DNA from: Sphingomonas crocodyli
Lineage (GTDB): Bacteria > Pseudomonadota > Alphaproteobacteria > Sphingomonadales > Sphingomonadaceae
DNA: 64,000 nt
Reading direction: 5' to 3'
Assembly (NCBI RefSeq): GCF_004005865.1
Contig: NZ_SACN01000005.1
Location: 167,702 to 231,701, forward strand
The notes under the pieces were generated by a model, which was not told the DNA's origin, did not search any database, and saw only the letters and a list, made by a program, of their open reading frames with translations. A program made the translations under genes and the position numbers. Positions within the stretch are counted from its first letter, which is position 1; every line of letters begins with the position of its first letter. Shown here piece by piece: positions 45,113 through 54,133 of the stretch.

Positions 45113-45150
45113 TCATCGACTGATGTCGATAGAACAAAATGGGAACATTA

Positions 45151-46080
45151 TCAAGATATCGTCAGCGCCGCATGCCGCCGATGCGCAGCGATGCACGAAA
45201 GGACGCTGGCCACCACCAGCCCGAACGCCGCGCATTCGAGCGGGTGCGGCAGGCGCGCTTCCCAGACGAAGCCGTAGATCAGCGCGAACAGGGTTTCGAA
45301 CAGGATCATCTGCCCCACCATCGTCAGCGGCAGCAGGCGGCTCATCCGGTTCCACAGCGCATTGCCGATGATCGACGCGAAGATCGCGACACCGATCGAA
45401 ACCGTGCCGAAGCGCAGCCACTGTTCGGGCGCATAGCTCGTCGGATCGATCGTGAGGCTCAACGGGATCAGCAGCACCGCCTGCGCGCCGGTGACGATGC
45501 CGAGCAGCAGGTTCCAGTCATGCGCCGAGACATGATCGAGCCGCGCCAGCGCCCGCGCATTGCCCACCGCGAACGCCGTCCACGATGCCAGCGCACCGAT
45601 CGCGCAGAGCAGGCCGATGAGCGAGGACTTGCCCTCCCCCGCCAGCGCCTGCCAGCCGATACACACCGCACCCGCCGTGCACAGCAACAGCGACGGCGCG
45701 AGCATGCGCAGCGGCACAGCGCCATGATCACGACTGCCGATGATCGTGACCGCGACGGGTAGGAAGCCGATGACTAGCGAGGTCATCGCGATCCCGCCGG
45801 TCTGCACCGCGCCCGACAGCAGGATATAATAGAGCGTGTTCCCGCCCAGCGCGAGCCATCCGAGTGCGCGCCAGTCGCGCGCGCCGATGTGCCCGGCGAG
45901 CGCCTTCCAGCGCGGCACGATCAGGCCCAGCGCGATCAGGCCATAAGCAAGGTAGCGCCCGATCGCGAGCTGCAGCGGGGTGAAATCGCGCACCAGTTCG
46001 GGCGCGAGGAAGACGAGGCCCCATAGCGCCCCCGCCCCCATCCCGCACGCTACGCCCGCATATCGCCGTCCATCGTCCAT
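45151..46080 (-). CDS. DMT superfamily (EamA) transporter
   Basis: A 309-residue protein with ten hydrophobic segments and the two EamA repeats: AGALWGLVFLAPELVRDF and FTPLQLAIGRYLAYGL in the first, LASWTAFAVGNARAL and IFASIIGNALWNRMSRLLPLTMVGQMILFET in the second. It is likely an exporter of amino acids or other metabolites. The start at 46080 (MDDGRRYAG) is favoured over an upstream in-frame ATG at 46152 that lies in the divergent promoter region. It is divergent from an Lrp-type regulator, a common arrangement for regulated amino-acid exporters. Confidence 0.88.
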   Translation of the reverse strand: MDDGRRYAGVACGMGAGALWGLVFLAPELVRDFTPLQLAIGRYLAYGLIALGLIVPRWKALAGHIGARDWRALGWLALGGNTLYYILLSGAVQTGGIAMTSLVIGFLPVAVTIIGSRDHGAVPLRMLAPSLLLCTAGAVCIGWQALAGEGKSSLIGLLCAIGALASWTAFAVGNARALARLDHVSAHDWNLLLGIVTGAQAVLLIPLSLTIDPTSYAPEQWLRFGTVSIGVAIFASIIGNALWNRMSRLLPLTMVGQMILFETLFALIYGFVWEARLPHPLECAAFGLVVASVLSCIAAHRRHAALTIS

Positions 46081-46154
46081 GATGGGAGTGATATCATCAT
46101 GGAGGCGAGCGGTGTGCTCTTGATCGGGGCGCCAAATGCAACAAAAACCCACAT

Positions 46155-46643
46155 ATGCCCCGCAAAACCCCGCTCGACAGCTTCGACCGCGCGATCCTGC
46201 GCATCGTCCAGCGCGACGCCAAGACGCCGCAGCGCCAGATCGCCGAGGCGGTCAACCTGTCCGCCGCCGCCGTCCAGCGTCGGATCGCCGCGATGGAGGC
46301 GGCCGGGATCATCGAGCGCAACGTGGCGATCGTCGATGCCCGCGCGGTCGCGATGGGCATCACCGCCATCGTCGAGGTGACGTTGATCAACGAACGCACT
46401 CACACGGTCGATCACGCCAAGGCGCTGTTCGAGGCCGCGCCCGAAGTCCAGCAATGCTATTATGTGACCGGCGGAATCAGCTTCGTTCTGGTGATCGTCT
46501 CCGCCGACATGGCGACCTACGAAGCGACCACCCGCCGCCTCTTCTCCACCAACGAAAGCGTCGCCAGCTTCCGCAGCCTGATCGCACTCGACCGGGTCAA
46601 AACGGGCGCGGAGATCGAGATTCCCTTCCTCCCCACTCCCTGA
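46155..46643 (+). CDS. Lrp/AsnC family transcriptional regulator
   Basis: A 162-residue protein with an N-terminal helix-turn-helix (DAKTPQRQIAEAVNLSAAAVQRRIAAMEAAGII) and the C-terminal RAM ligand-binding domain (ITAIVEVTLINERTH, VQQCYYVTGGISFVLVIV). It should bind DNA as an oligomer and respond to an amino acid. The 74-bp divergent gap to the DMT transporter suggests that it controls that exporter. Confidence 0.93.
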   Translation: MPRKTPLDSFDRAILRIVQRDAKTPQRQIAEAVNLSAAAVQRRIAAMEAAGIIERNVAIVDARAVAMGITAIVEVTLINERTHTVDHAKALFEAAPEVQQCYYVTGGISFVLVIVSADMATYEATTRRLFSTNESVASFRSLIALDRVKTGAEIEIPFLPTP

Positions 46644-46658
46644 AAAGTAGGGGAAAAG

Positions 46659-47021
46659 TTAGCCGCAGCTGACGTCCTTCACCACGCCCGCATCGTCGGT
46701 CTTCAGGTTCAGCCGGTCGGGGCGGAAGTCCATCGTCACCATCGTGTCGGGCTTGATCACGCGGACCGAGCGGGCGCCAGCGGCGGCGCGGGCTTCGTCG
46801 GCGATCTGGGCGCCCGGCTTGCCGATGAAGGCGCGGGCGGCGTCGAGGTTGCAGGCAGTGCCCTCCGCGGGGTCCGCGGGCGTGTCAGTCGGCGGGGCGA
46901 GCGCGGTGCCGCGTTCGCCGAACGGACCCTTGTCCTTATATTTGCCCGCATCGGCTTTCGGAGCCGCCGCGCAGGCCGACAGGGCGATCGCCGCCGTCAG
47001 CAGGATCGCCCTCTTCGACAT
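46659..47021 (-). CDS. I78-family peptidase inhibitor-like lipoprotein
   Basis: A 120-residue exported lipoprotein with lipobox LSAC at about residues 13-16. The C-terminal about 65 residues match the inhibitor I78 family: CNLDAARAFIGKPGAQIADEARAAAGARSVRVIKPDTMVTMDFRPDRLN, ending KDVSCG, with two cysteines placed for a disulfide. Family members inhibit serine proteases (Aspergillus elastase inhibitor is the founder). It starts 2 bp after the gcrA stop, so it is probably transcribed with gcrA. Confidence 0.85.
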   Translation of the reverse strand: MSKRAILLTAAIALSACAAAPKADAGKYKDKGPFGERGTALAPPTDTPADPAEGTACNLDAARAFIGKPGAQIADEARAAAGARSVRVIKPDTMVTMDFRPDRLNLKTDDAGVVKDVSCG

Positions 47022-47023
47022 GT

Positions 47024-47698
47024 TTAGCGAACCCGCGGGCCGCCGAAGGGCAGCGGCGGCGGCGGACGGCGGTCACGGCGCGGCAACTGCGCCTGATAGG
47101 CAACCGAGCAGTGATCGAGGCAGTACGGGAAGCCCGGATTGATCGGCTGGCCGCAGAAGTGGAAGTCGGGCTCGCCCGGATGGCCGAGCGGCCACTTGCA
47201 GATACGGTCGTTCAGATCGAGCAGGCTCGTCTTGTCCGCCATATCCGCCGAAGGCTTTGCGGGGACGAGGCGGCGCGGCGGCGCGGGCGTGATCGGCGCC
47301 GATTGTTCGCCGGGTGCCTGACGCTGGAAACCGCCGGGGCCGATCGAGCGGACCATCGGCTGCGGCGCGGGCGTGGGCGCCGGGGTCGCTGCGACAGGCG
47401 CGGGCGCCGGGGCCGGTGCGGGCGCAGGCTTGGGCGCGGCCACGACGGGCGCGGGTTTCTCGACGACCGGTTTCTCGGGTGGCGGCGCGGCGGGTGCAGC
47501 CGCCGCCGGGGCGGCCGCAGCAGCGGCATCGCCACCGCCCTTCACCGGGGACGGGCGCGCCTCGAGGCCAAGGCGGTGCGCCTTGCCGATCACGGCGTTG
47601 CGGCTGACGCCGCCCAGTTCCTCGGCGATCTGGCTCGCGGTCATGCCCTGACCCCAGAGCCGCTTCAGCTGATCGATCCGTTCGTCCGTCCAGGCCAT
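47024..47698 (-). CDS. gcrA: Cell-cycle transcriptional regulator GcrA
   Basis: A 224-residue protein with the GcrA N-terminal DNA-binding domain (MAWTDERIDQLKRLWGQGMTASQIAEELGGVSRNAVIGKAHRLGL) and the C-terminal sigma70-interacting domain with its Cys/His set (CKWPLGHPGEPDFHFCGQPINPGFPYCLDHC). About 95 residues of Ala/Pro linker between them are longer than in Caulobacter. GcrA activates sigma70 promoters carrying CcrM-methylated GANTC sites, controlling S-phase genes. It lies 2 bp upstream of the I78 lipoprotein gene. Confidence 0.96.
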   Translation of the reverse strand: MAWTDERIDQLKRLWGQGMTASQIAEELGGVSRNAVIGKAHRLGLEARPSPVKGGGDAAAAAAPAAAAPAAPPPEKPVVEKPAPVVAAPKPAPAPAPAPAPVAATPAPTPAPQPMVRSIGPGGFQRQAPGEQSAPITPAPPRRLVPAKPSADMADKTSLLDLNDRICKWPLGHPGEPDFHFCGQPINPGFPYCLDHCSVAYQAQLPRRDRRPPPPLPFGGPRVR

Positions 47699-47766
47699 CT
47701 TAGCAACTTGATCCTTAAGCCCCCGCCAGCACGGCTTGCGGGCGGGCCGGCGAGCCGATAGGCGAT

Positions 47767-48600
47767 ATGCCCATGACCGACCAGCCCCAAAACACCAGCT
47801 TCCCCCCGCCCGGCGTGTCGGTGCTCCCGATGGTGAACTGGGGGGGATTGCGCGCCCTATATGTGAAGGAGGTGCGCCGTTTCTTCAAGGTGCAGCTGCA
47901 AACGGTGTGGGCGCCGGCCATAACGACGCTGCTTTATCTGGTGATTTTCACGGTCGCGCTGGGCCGCGGCGGGCGCGAAGTGATGGGTCATCCCTTCGCC
48001 AGCTTCATCGCACCCGGCCTGATCGTGATGGGCATGATGCAGAATGCCTTCGCCAATGCCAGTTTCTCGCTGCTCGCCGGCAAGATGCAGGGGACGATCA
48101 TCGATTATCTGATGCCGCCGCTGTCGACCGGCGAAGTCATCGCCGCGCTTGTCGGCGCATCGATCAGCCGCGCGATCCTCGTCGGCTTCGCGGTGTGGCT
48201 GGTGATGATCGCGTGGCCGGGGGTGAATGTGATCCCGGTGCATTTCTGGGCGGTCGCCTGGTTCGGCGTGATGGGCGCGGCGTTGCTCAGCTTCCTCGGC
48301 CTGCTCACCTCGATCTGGGCCGACAAGTTCGATCATGCGGCGGCCGTCACCAACTTCGTGGTGGCGCCACTCTCGCTCCTGTCGGGCACCTTCTATTCGG
48401 TCGATTCGCTCCACGCCGGCTTCCAGGCGGCGAGCCACGCCAACCCGTTCTTCTACGTCATCTCCGGCTTCCGCTACGGCTTCCTGGGTGACGCCGACTC
48501 GCCGATCCTGACCGGCGCGATCGTCCTGCTCGCGGTGAACATCGCGCTCGGATGGCTCAGCTATGTGCTGCTGGCCAAGGGCTGGAAGGTGAAGAGCTGA
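47767..48600 (+). CDS. ABC-2 type transporter permease
   Basis: A 277-residue protein with six hydrophobic segments and the ABC-2 membrane domain pattern: a cytoplasmic N-terminus, ALYVKEVRRFFKVQLQTVWAPAITTLLYLVIF, APGLIVMGMMQNAFANASF, and LSGTFYSVDSLHAGFQAASHANPFFYVISGFRYGFLGD. It resembles the YadH/DrrB-type permeases for lipids or drugs. No ATPase gene is adjacent in the window, so the partner must be elsewhere. The ATG at 47773 is an alternative start two codons later. Confidence 0.9.
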   Translation: MPMTDQPQNTSFPPPGVSVLPMVNWGGLRALYVKEVRRFFKVQLQTVWAPAITTLLYLVIFTVALGRGGREVMGHPFASFIAPGLIVMGMMQNAFANASFSLLAGKMQGTIIDYLMPPLSTGEVIAALVGASISRAILVGFAVWLVMIAWPGVNVIPVHFWAVAWFGVMGAALLSFLGLLTSIWADKFDHAAAVTNFVVAPLSLLSGTFYSVDSLHAGFQAASHANPFFYVISGFRYGFLGDADSPILTGAIVLLAVNIALGWLSYVLLAKGWKVKS

Positions 48601-48610
48601 CGCCCTGAAC

Positions 48611-48732
48611 TCCTCCCCGGCACGGGGAGGTGGCATGCCGCAGGCATGACGGAGGGGGATAGTTACAAGCGCTGCGCCTGGCCTCTCGCCCCCTCCACCG
48701 CTTCGCGGTCCCCCTCCCCGTTCCGGGGAGGA
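48611..48732. repeat. Composite inverted repeat, type B, copy 2
   Basis: Left module from 48611 begins TCCTCCCCGGCACGGGGAGG with inner stem CATGCCGCAGGCATG; right module 48687-48732 has inner stem ACCGCTTCGCGGT and ends CCGGGGAGGA. It lies between the stops of the ABC permease and the porin-like gene. Confidence 0.9.
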
Positions 48733-48740
48733 TAAAGAAG

Positions 48741-49748
48741 TCAGAAAATCAGCCCCAGCGACACGCGCATGTCCTGCAGCGACTGCTGGCTGTCGATCGG
48801 GCGGAAGTTCGAGAAGCGAGCGCCCAGGTTCACGCGCCCCATCGTCGCGGTGGTCGACAGGTTGACCTCGTCGCCATTCTTGAACGCGATGCCGTTGGCG
48901 GCAAAGCGGCGATAATTGGTCTGCGTCGCCGACAGATCGTTCAGGTCGTAGGTGCTGCCGATCAGCCAATAGGTCGGCGCGATCGTGGCGCCGTTGGTCA
49001 GCGCGCCGTCCTGCCGGTTATAGCCGATCGCATAATCGAGCCGCGTGCCGGTCGCGAGCTTGCGCGTACCCGTGAAGCGCGCGCCATAGACCTGGTTCAT
49101 CAGGCGGAAGTCGCTGTGCGCGGCATGCCGCTGATCGACCTGATAGGCATAGGTGCTGAGCGTGCCGAGCCGGCTCTGCCAGTCGAGCTTGGCGAAGATA
49201 TTCTGCCCGCCCACCGTTTCGGGGATCAGTGCATCGCCCTCACGCGCCCAGAGACTCCGGCTCGACCAGGCATAGGCCAGATCGGCGTGCAGCCCCGGCA
49301 GAGCTGCAAACGTCACGCGCGCGGCATCGAAGGTCTGCTCGCCATCGCGATCGCCAGCATAATTGGCGGCGAGCCCGATCTGCTGGCGCCCGACCGCGAA
49401 GGTCGTGCCCGGCACCCCGGTATAGCGCAGCGCGAACTGGTTGAGCTGGAGCGAATCGGGGCGGCTGGCGGTCGACGCGGTCGTCTCGCTGGTTTCCTCG
49501 CCCGTCGGATCGATCGTCCGGCGCACCACGACCGCCGCGTCGCTCTGCGCGGTCAGCGACCAGCTACCGTCGTCGATCGTCACACCGGGCCGCGCTCGCA
49601 TCACGAAGGCGTCGTTGGTGCCCAGCAACCTGTCACCCACCGTCTGTTCGTAGCGGAACTGCGTACCGAAGGTCGGCGACAGCTCGATCCCCTGCGCAAG
49701 CGCGGGAACGGCGGTGGAGGCCAACAGGGCAAAGCACAGGAAACGCAT
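48741..49748 (-). CDS. Porin-like outer-membrane beta-barrel protein
   Basis: A 335-residue protein with signal peptide (MRFLCFALLASTAVPALAQ) and alternating amphipathic strands ending in Phe (SLGLIF). LNQFALRYTGVPGTTFAVGRQQIGL resembles the strand pattern of alginate-export (AlgE) and other large porins. The start at 49748 is chosen because the signal peptide follows it directly; codons further upstream are in the divergent gap. It would form a diffusion or export channel in the outer membrane; no polysaccharide genes lie next to it. Confidence 0.72.
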   Translation of the reverse strand: MRFLCFALLASTAVPALAQGIELSPTFGTQFRYEQTVGDRLLGTNDAFVMRARPGVTIDDGSWSLTAQSDAAVVVRRTIDPTGEETSETTASTASRPDSLQLNQFALRYTGVPGTTFAVGRQQIGLAANYAGDRDGEQTFDAARVTFAALPGLHADLAYAWSSRSLWAREGDALIPETVGGQNIFAKLDWQSRLGTLSTYAYQVDQRHAAHSDFRLMNQVYGARFTGTRKLATGTRLDYAIGYNRQDGALTNGATIAPTYWLIGSTYDLNDLSATQTNYRRFAANGIAFKNGDEVNLSTTATMGRVNLGARFSNFRPIDSQQSLQDMRVSLGLIF

Positions 49749-49881
49749 AAGCGACCCAGTCGTAAACCAGCGATTCTCTCGGAATTGAGGGCTTTTTACC
49801 AAAACCAGCGCGCCCGCGCACCCGCTTTGCGACGGATCGTTGACGCGCTGCGCCATGCCCCTCTATATGCGCGCTCCAATC

Positions 49882-49911
49882 GGCGGCCTGGATGGCCGCC
49901 TTTTGCGTTTT
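49882..49911 (+). terminator. Terminator-like hairpin in the argD leader
   Basis: GGCGGCC (49882-49888) pairs with GGCCGCC (49894-49900) around a five-base loop, followed by TTTTGCGTTTT. The gene to its left is on the minus strand and reads away, so a plus-strand terminator here may be an attenuator for argD-argF or the end of a short RNA. Confidence 0.5.
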
Positions 49912-49956
49912 CGGAGCATTTCCACGTCGATTTCTTGAAGGAAGGGAGTTCTTGCC

Positions 49957-51147
49957 ATGACCATCACTCCGCTCATGCCGGTTTATCCGCGGTGCGGCGT
50001 GCGTCCGGTCCGAGGCGAGGGCTGCTACCTGATCGGCGAGCGCGGTGAGCGTTATCTCGATTTCGCGAGCGGCATCGCGGTCAACATGCTGGGCCACGGC
50101 CATCCCGCGCTGGTGAAGGCGATCGCGGATCAGGCGGCGACGCTGATGCACGTGTCGAACCTCTACGGATCGCCGCAGGGTGAGGCGTTCGCGCAGAAGC
50201 TGGTCGACAAGACCTTCGCCGACACGGTGTTCTTCACCAATTCGGGCGCCGAGGCGGTCGAGTGCGCGATCAAGACCGCGCGTCGTTACCATTATGCCAA
50301 CGGCAATCCGCAGCGGACCAAGATCATCACTTTCGCCAACGCCTTCCACGGGCGAACGCTGGGCACGATCTCCGCCACCAACCAGCCCAAGATGCGCGAC
50401 GGTTTCGAGCCGCTCCTGCAGGGGTTCGAAGTGGTGCCGTTCAACGACCTCGCCGCCGCCACGGCCGCGGTCGATGACAATACTGCGGGCTTCATGGTGG
50501 AGCCGGTGCAGGGCGAAGGCGGCATGACCCCGTCGAGCCAGGAGTTCCTTCGGGGTCTGCGCAAGATCTGCGACGAGCAGGGGCTGTTGCTGATCCTCGA
50601 CGAGGTTCAGTGCGGTTATTGCCGCACCGGCACCTTCTTCGCGCATGAGCAGTACGGCATCACGCCGGACATCATGGCGGTGGCCAAGGGCATTGGCGGC
50701 GGCTTCCCGCTGGGCGCGTGCCTGGCGACCGAGGAAGCGGCCAAAGGCATGGTGATCGGCACCCACGGTTCCACCTATGGCGGCAATCCGCTGGCGATGG
50801 CGGCGGCCGAGGCGGTGTTCGAAGTCGCGGTGAACGACGCCTTCCTGGCGAACGTCCGCGCGATGGGCGATCGGCTCCGTCAGGCGATCGAGCAGATGAT
50901 CCCGAACCATGACGACGTGTTCGACAGCGTGCGCGGCATGGGCCTGATGATCGGCATCAAGCTGAAGGACGCGGTCGAGGCGCGGGCGATGGTCGCGCAT
51001 CTGCGCGACAATCACGGGCTGCTGAGCGTGGCGGCGGGCGAGAATGTCGTCCGCATCCTGCCCCCGCTGGTGATCAACGAGAGCCACATCGCCGAATGCG
51101 TCGAAAAGCTGTCGGCGGGCGCGCGGACGATTGGCGGTGCATCGTGA
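49957..51147 (+). CDS. argD: Acetylornithine aminotransferase
   Basis: A 396-residue fold-type I PLP enzyme. [21 protein letters not shown] is the class III N-terminus, [20 protein letters not shown] the cofactor phosphate loop, [12 protein letters not shown] the conserved aromatic/His region, [14 protein letters not shown] the PLP ring Asp, and [13 protein letters not shown] the cofactor Lys. It makes N-acetylornithine in arginine synthesis and may also act on succinyldiaminopimelate. AAGGGAG precedes the ATG. Its stop overlaps the GTG start of argF. Confidence 0.95.
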   Translation: MTITPLMPVYPRCGVRPVRGEGCYLIGERGERYLDFASGIAVNMLGHGHPALVKAIADQAATLMHVSNLYGSPQGEAFAQKLVDKTFADTVFFTNSGAEAVECAIKTARRYHYANGNPQRTKIITFANAFHGRTLGTISATNQPKMRDGFEPLLQGFEVVPFNDLAAATAAVDDNTAGFMVEPVQGEGGMTPSSQEFLRGLRKICDEQGLLLILDEVQCGYCRTGTFFAHEQYGITPDIMAVAKGIGGGFPLGACLATEEAAKGMVIGTHGSTYGGNPLAMAAAEAVFEVAVNDAFLANVRAMGDRLRQAIEQMIPNHDDVFDSVRGMGLMIGIKLKDAVEARAMVAHLRDNHGLLSVAAGENVVRILPPLVINESHIAECVEKLSAGARTIGGAS

Positions 51148-52073
51148 CGATCCGGCATTTCACCGACCTCGCAGATGCGGGCACCGACGGGCTGAAGGCG
51201 ATGCTGGCAGCGGCGAAGGCGCGCAAGGAAGCGCGCGCCGGAAGCCCCAAGGGCACCGCCGACAAGGACGCACCGCTGGCCGGCTTCACGCTGGCGATGA
51301 TCTTCGAGAAGAACTCGACGCGGACGCGCGTGTCGTTCGACATGGCGATGCGCCAGTTGGGCGGCACGACGATCGTGATGGACGCGGGCAGCATGCAGCT
51401 GGGCCGTGGCGAGACCGTCGCGGACACCGCGCGCGTGCTCAGCCGCTATGTCGACGCGATCATGATCCGCACCGACGATCATCAGAAGCTGATCGATCTG
51501 GCGAAGCATGCGACCGTGCCGGTGATCAATGGCCTGACCGACGCATCGCATCCGTGCCAGATCATGGCCGACCTGCTGACCATCCTTGAGCATAAGGGCA
51601 CGGTCGAAGGGCTGCGCTGGGCGTGGCTGGGCGACGGCAACAACGTCCTCCATTCGATCGTCGAGGCGGGGAGCCTGCTCGGCTTCACGGTCGCGGTGGG
51701 ATGCCCCGAGGGTTACGATCCCGATCCGGCGGTGATCGACGCGGCCAAGGCGCGCGGCGGCGATGTCCGCATCACTCGCGACGCGGGCGACGCGGCGGCG
51801 GGGGCGGACGTGATCGTCACCGACACGTGGATCTCGATGGGGCAGACCGACGGCGCGGAAAAGCTCGCCGCCATGATGCCCTTCCAGGTCGACGAGGCGC
51901 TGATGGCGAAGGCCGCCAGCGACGCCGCTTTCCTCCACTGCCTGCCCGCGCATCGCGGCGAGGAAGTGACCGACGCGGTGATCGATGGCCCGCAATCGCT
52001 GATCTGGGACGAGGCGGAAAACCGCCTCCACGCCCAGAAGGCGGTGCTGCTGTGGTGCCTGGGTAAACTCTGA
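51144..52073 (+). CDS. argF: Ornithine carbamoyltransferase
   Basis: A 309-residue transferase making citrulline from ornithine and carbamoyl phosphate. The carbamoyl phosphate site [30 protein letters not shown] and the ornithine site region [13 protein letters not shown] are all present, with DTWISMG as the SMG loop. The start is GTG at 51144, overlapping the argD stop (GTGA), which matches the usual N-terminus beginning with IRHF-DL. An argD-argF operon is typical for alphaproteobacteria, often followed by hslO as here. Confidence 0.96.
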   Translation: MTIRHFTDLADAGTDGLKAMLAAAKARKEARAGSPKGTADKDAPLAGFTLAMIFEKNSTRTRVSFDMAMRQLGGTTIVMDAGSMQLGRGETVADTARVLSRYVDAIMIRTDDHQKLIDLAKHATVPVINGLTDASHPCQIMADLLTILEHKGTVEGLRWAWLGDGNNVLHSIVEAGSLLGFTVAVGCPEGYDPDPAVIDAAKARGGDVRITRDAGDAAAGADVIVTDTWISMGQTDGAEKLAAMMPFQVDEALMAKAASDAAFLHCLPAHRGEEVTDAVIDGPQSLIWDEAENRLHAQKAVLLWCLGKL

Positions 52074-52081
52074 CCAACTCT

Positions 52082-52205
52082 TCCTCCCCCGCCAGGGGGA
52101 GGTGGCGCCGAAGGCGACGGAGGGGGAGGATGCGATGAACCTCGATTTGGTCGCCGCCCTCTCCCTCCGTCAGCTGCGCTGACACCTCCCCCTGGCGGGG
52201 GAGGA
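52082..52205. repeat. Composite inverted repeat, type A, copy 2
   Basis: Left module 52082-52130 has inner stem CGCCGAAGGCG; right module 52157-52205 has GTCAGCTGCGCTGAC and ends CTGGCGGGGGAGGA. It starts 8 bp after the argF stop and ends 46 bp before hslO. Confidence 0.9.
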
Positions 52206-52251
52206 TAAGGCCGCTCTTGAAATCCTCTCCTCTCACCATGACCTTGCAGCC

Positions 52252-53151
52252 ATGACCACCGCCTCGCTCGACACCGCCATCGGCTTCACCATTCCGCACC
52301 GCCATGCGCGCGGGCGGGTGGTACGGCTTGGGCCGGCGCTCGACACGATCCTGTCGAAGCATGCTTATCCGCCCGTCGTCGCGACGTTGCTGGCGGAGGC
52401 GCTGACGCTCTCCGCGCTGCTCGGATCGACGCTCAAGCATGACGGCAGCCGCCTGACCCTGCAGGCGCAGGCGGAGGGCGGCGCGGTCGACCTGCTGGTC
52501 GTCGATTATGTGGACGGCGTGCTGCGCGGCTATGTCCGCCACGATGCCGATCGGATCGCGCAGATGCCGGTCGATCCGTCGCTGTTCGCTTTGTTCGGCA
52601 AGGGCTATCTGGCGATCACCTTCGATCTGCCGGCGATCGGCGAACGTTATCAGGGGATCGTCCCGCTGGAAGGCGCATCGCTGGCGGAAGCCGCCGAAAG
52701 CTATTTCGCGCAGTCCGAACAGCTGCCCAGCATCATCCGGCTGAGCGCCGGGCGCGGGGCCGACGGCCGTCATGTCGCGGGCGGCATGCTGATCCAGCAC
52801 CTGCCCGAGGGCGAGGAGGGGCGCGATCGCATCCACACGCGGCTGGACCATCCCGAATGGGACCATGTCCGCGCGCTGGCCGAGACGGTGAAGCCCGACG
52901 AACTGACCGACGCCGATCTGCCGCTGGAAAACCTGCTGTGGCGGCTGTTCAACGAGGAGGAGGTTCGCACCCTGCCCGCGCTGGCGCTGTCGCAGAGTTG
53001 CCGATGCGACCTCGAACATTTCCGATCGGTCCTCGCCCGCTTCCCGGCGGATGAGCGCGCGGAGATGGCGGACGAAAATGGCGAGATCCATGTCGACTGC
53101 GAGTTTTGTTCGACGCGATACTCGATCTCGCTCGAATCGCTCGCCGCCTGA
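52252..53151 (+). CDS. hslO: Redox-regulated chaperone Hsp33
   Basis: A 299-residue holdase chaperone activated by oxidation. The N-terminal core (LLAEALTLSALLGSTLKHDGSRLTLQAQ) is followed by a helical linker and the zinc-binding redox switch with SCRCD (CxC) and CEFC (CxxC) near the C-terminus. Under oxidative and heat stress the four cysteines form disulfides, zinc leaves and the protein binds unfolding clients. It follows argF in the same direction; a composite repeat lies between. Confidence 0.96.
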   Translation: MTTASLDTAIGFTIPHRHARGRVVRLGPALDTILSKHAYPPVVATLLAEALTLSALLGSTLKHDGSRLTLQAQAEGGAVDLLVVDYVDGVLRGYVRHDADRIAQMPVDPSLFALFGKGYLAITFDLPAIGERYQGIVPLEGASLAEAAESYFAQSEQLPSIIRLSAGRGADGRHVAGGMLIQHLPEGEEGRDRIHTRLDHPEWDHVRALAETVKPDELTDADLPLENLLWRLFNEEEVRTLPALALSQSCRCDLEHFRSVLARFPADERAEMADENGEIHVDCEFCSTRYSISLESLAA

Positions 53152-53290
53152 AATATTTCGCGTGTTGTGCGTCACAGCATAACCACAGTTGAACTTTAGT
53201 CTGTTCCTTCGAATCGACAGTTCGTCGAAAGTTTCTCGCCGAGGTCGCGCAGGCGGGACAGGGCGAGCGCCGGTGAAGACTGGGGAAGAT

Positions 53291-53722
53291 ATGATGAAAC
53301 GGGCGATGATCGGCGTTTTGGCTTTGGGCGCGATACTGGCGACGATCGGCGGTATCGCGATCGCCGAACCCTATCAGCCGAAACTGGCCGCGCTGGCGAC
53401 GATCCAGCCCGGCCAGTGGGATTTGGACAGCGATGCCGCGCACAGCAAATCGATGTGCGTGACCGATCCGGCCGCGCTGCTCCAGATCGCGCATCAGGGG
53501 CCGGTGTGCAGCCGCTTCATCATCGCCAACGACGCCAAGACCGCGACCGTCAGCTATAGCTGCAAGACCGGCGGCTATGGCCAGACCAACCTGCGCGTGG
53601 GCGAGGACGGGAGCGTCCACATCCGCACGCAGGGCATCCTGAACAATGCGCCGTTCGACTATTCGGCGACCGCCAAGCGTGCGGGCGCCTGCACGGTGGC
53701 GGCCAGCGCGCCGCGGCGCTGA
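53291..53722 (+). CDS. DUF3617-like exported protein
   Basis: A 143-residue protein with signal peptide (start MMKRAMIGVLALGAIL; cleavage after IAIAEP region). The mature part has paired cysteines (SMCVTDP, VCSRF, YSCKT, GACTV) and the GQWDLDS opening strand typical of DUF3617 proteins, which are periplasmic and of unknown function. The ATG at 53291 is preceded by GGGGAAG. It is convergent with the HNH gene across a composite repeat. Confidence 0.7.
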   Translation: MMKRAMIGVLALGAILATIGGIAIAEPYQPKLAALATIQPGQWDLDSDAAHSKSMCVTDPAALLQIAHQGPVCSRFIIANDAKTATVSYSCKTGGYGQTNLRVGEDGSVHIRTQGILNNAPFDYSATAKRAGACTVAASAPRR

Positions 53723-53730
53723 CGATCCGA

Positions 53731-53858
53731 TCCTCCCCCGGAGGGGGAGGGGGACCGGCGTAGCCGATGGAGGGGTAGTTCCCCACAAGGGCATCGCTGC
53801 CGGCCAATACCTCTCCACCACGCCTTCGGCGCGGTCCCCCTCTCCCTCCGGGAGAGGA
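53731..53858. repeat. Composite inverted repeat, type B, copy 3
   Basis: Left module 53731-53777 has inner stem CCGGCGTAGCCGATGG; right module 53808-53858 has ACCACGCCTTCGGCGCGGT and ends GGGAGAGGA. The loop contains, on the minus strand, TTGGCCGGCAGCGA. It sits between the stops of the DUF3617 and HNH genes. Confidence 0.88.
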
Positions 53859-53860
53859 TC

Positions 53861-54133
53861 TTACTTTCCTCCCCGCCGTGTGGGGGCGTTGAAGTCGGCA
53901 TCCTTGCCCGCGACCCACGCGACGAATTTCGCGATCGCCGGATGGGCCAGCACATCGTCGCGCGACAGCCGCGCCAGTTCGGCGTTGGAGAAGGTCGCGT
54001 GGATCGTGCGGTGGCAGATCGGGTGAACGGGGACCGTTTCGCGCCCGCCCCGGCTTTTGGGCAGCGGGTGATGCCATTCGGTGCGGACGCCCAGCGGACG
54101 GCCGCATAGCCAGCAGGGAAGCGCGTCGTTCAA
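53861..54133 (-). CDS. Small HNH endonuclease family protein
   Basis: A 90-residue protein with the beta-beta-alpha-metal HNH core: CWLCGRPLG as a zinc knuckle, WHHPLPKSRGG with the catalytic His, and VHPICHRTIHA. The C-terminal part (LSRDDVLAHPAIAKFVAWVAGKDADF) is helical and resembles that of small stand-alone HNH proteins found in alphaproteobacteria. Its job is unknown. The start codon overlaps the stop of the DUF2945 gene by 4 bp (ATGA), so the two genes are coupled. Confidence 0.85.
   Translation of the reverse strand: MNDALPCWLCGRPLGVRTEWHHPLPKSRGGRETVPVHPICHRTIHATFSNAELARLSRDDVLAHPAIAKFVAWVAGKDADFNAPTRRGGK

Noticed and set aside
49633..51087. A 484-codon minus-strand frame opposite argD
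   Set aside because: Mirror of argD with shadow composition.
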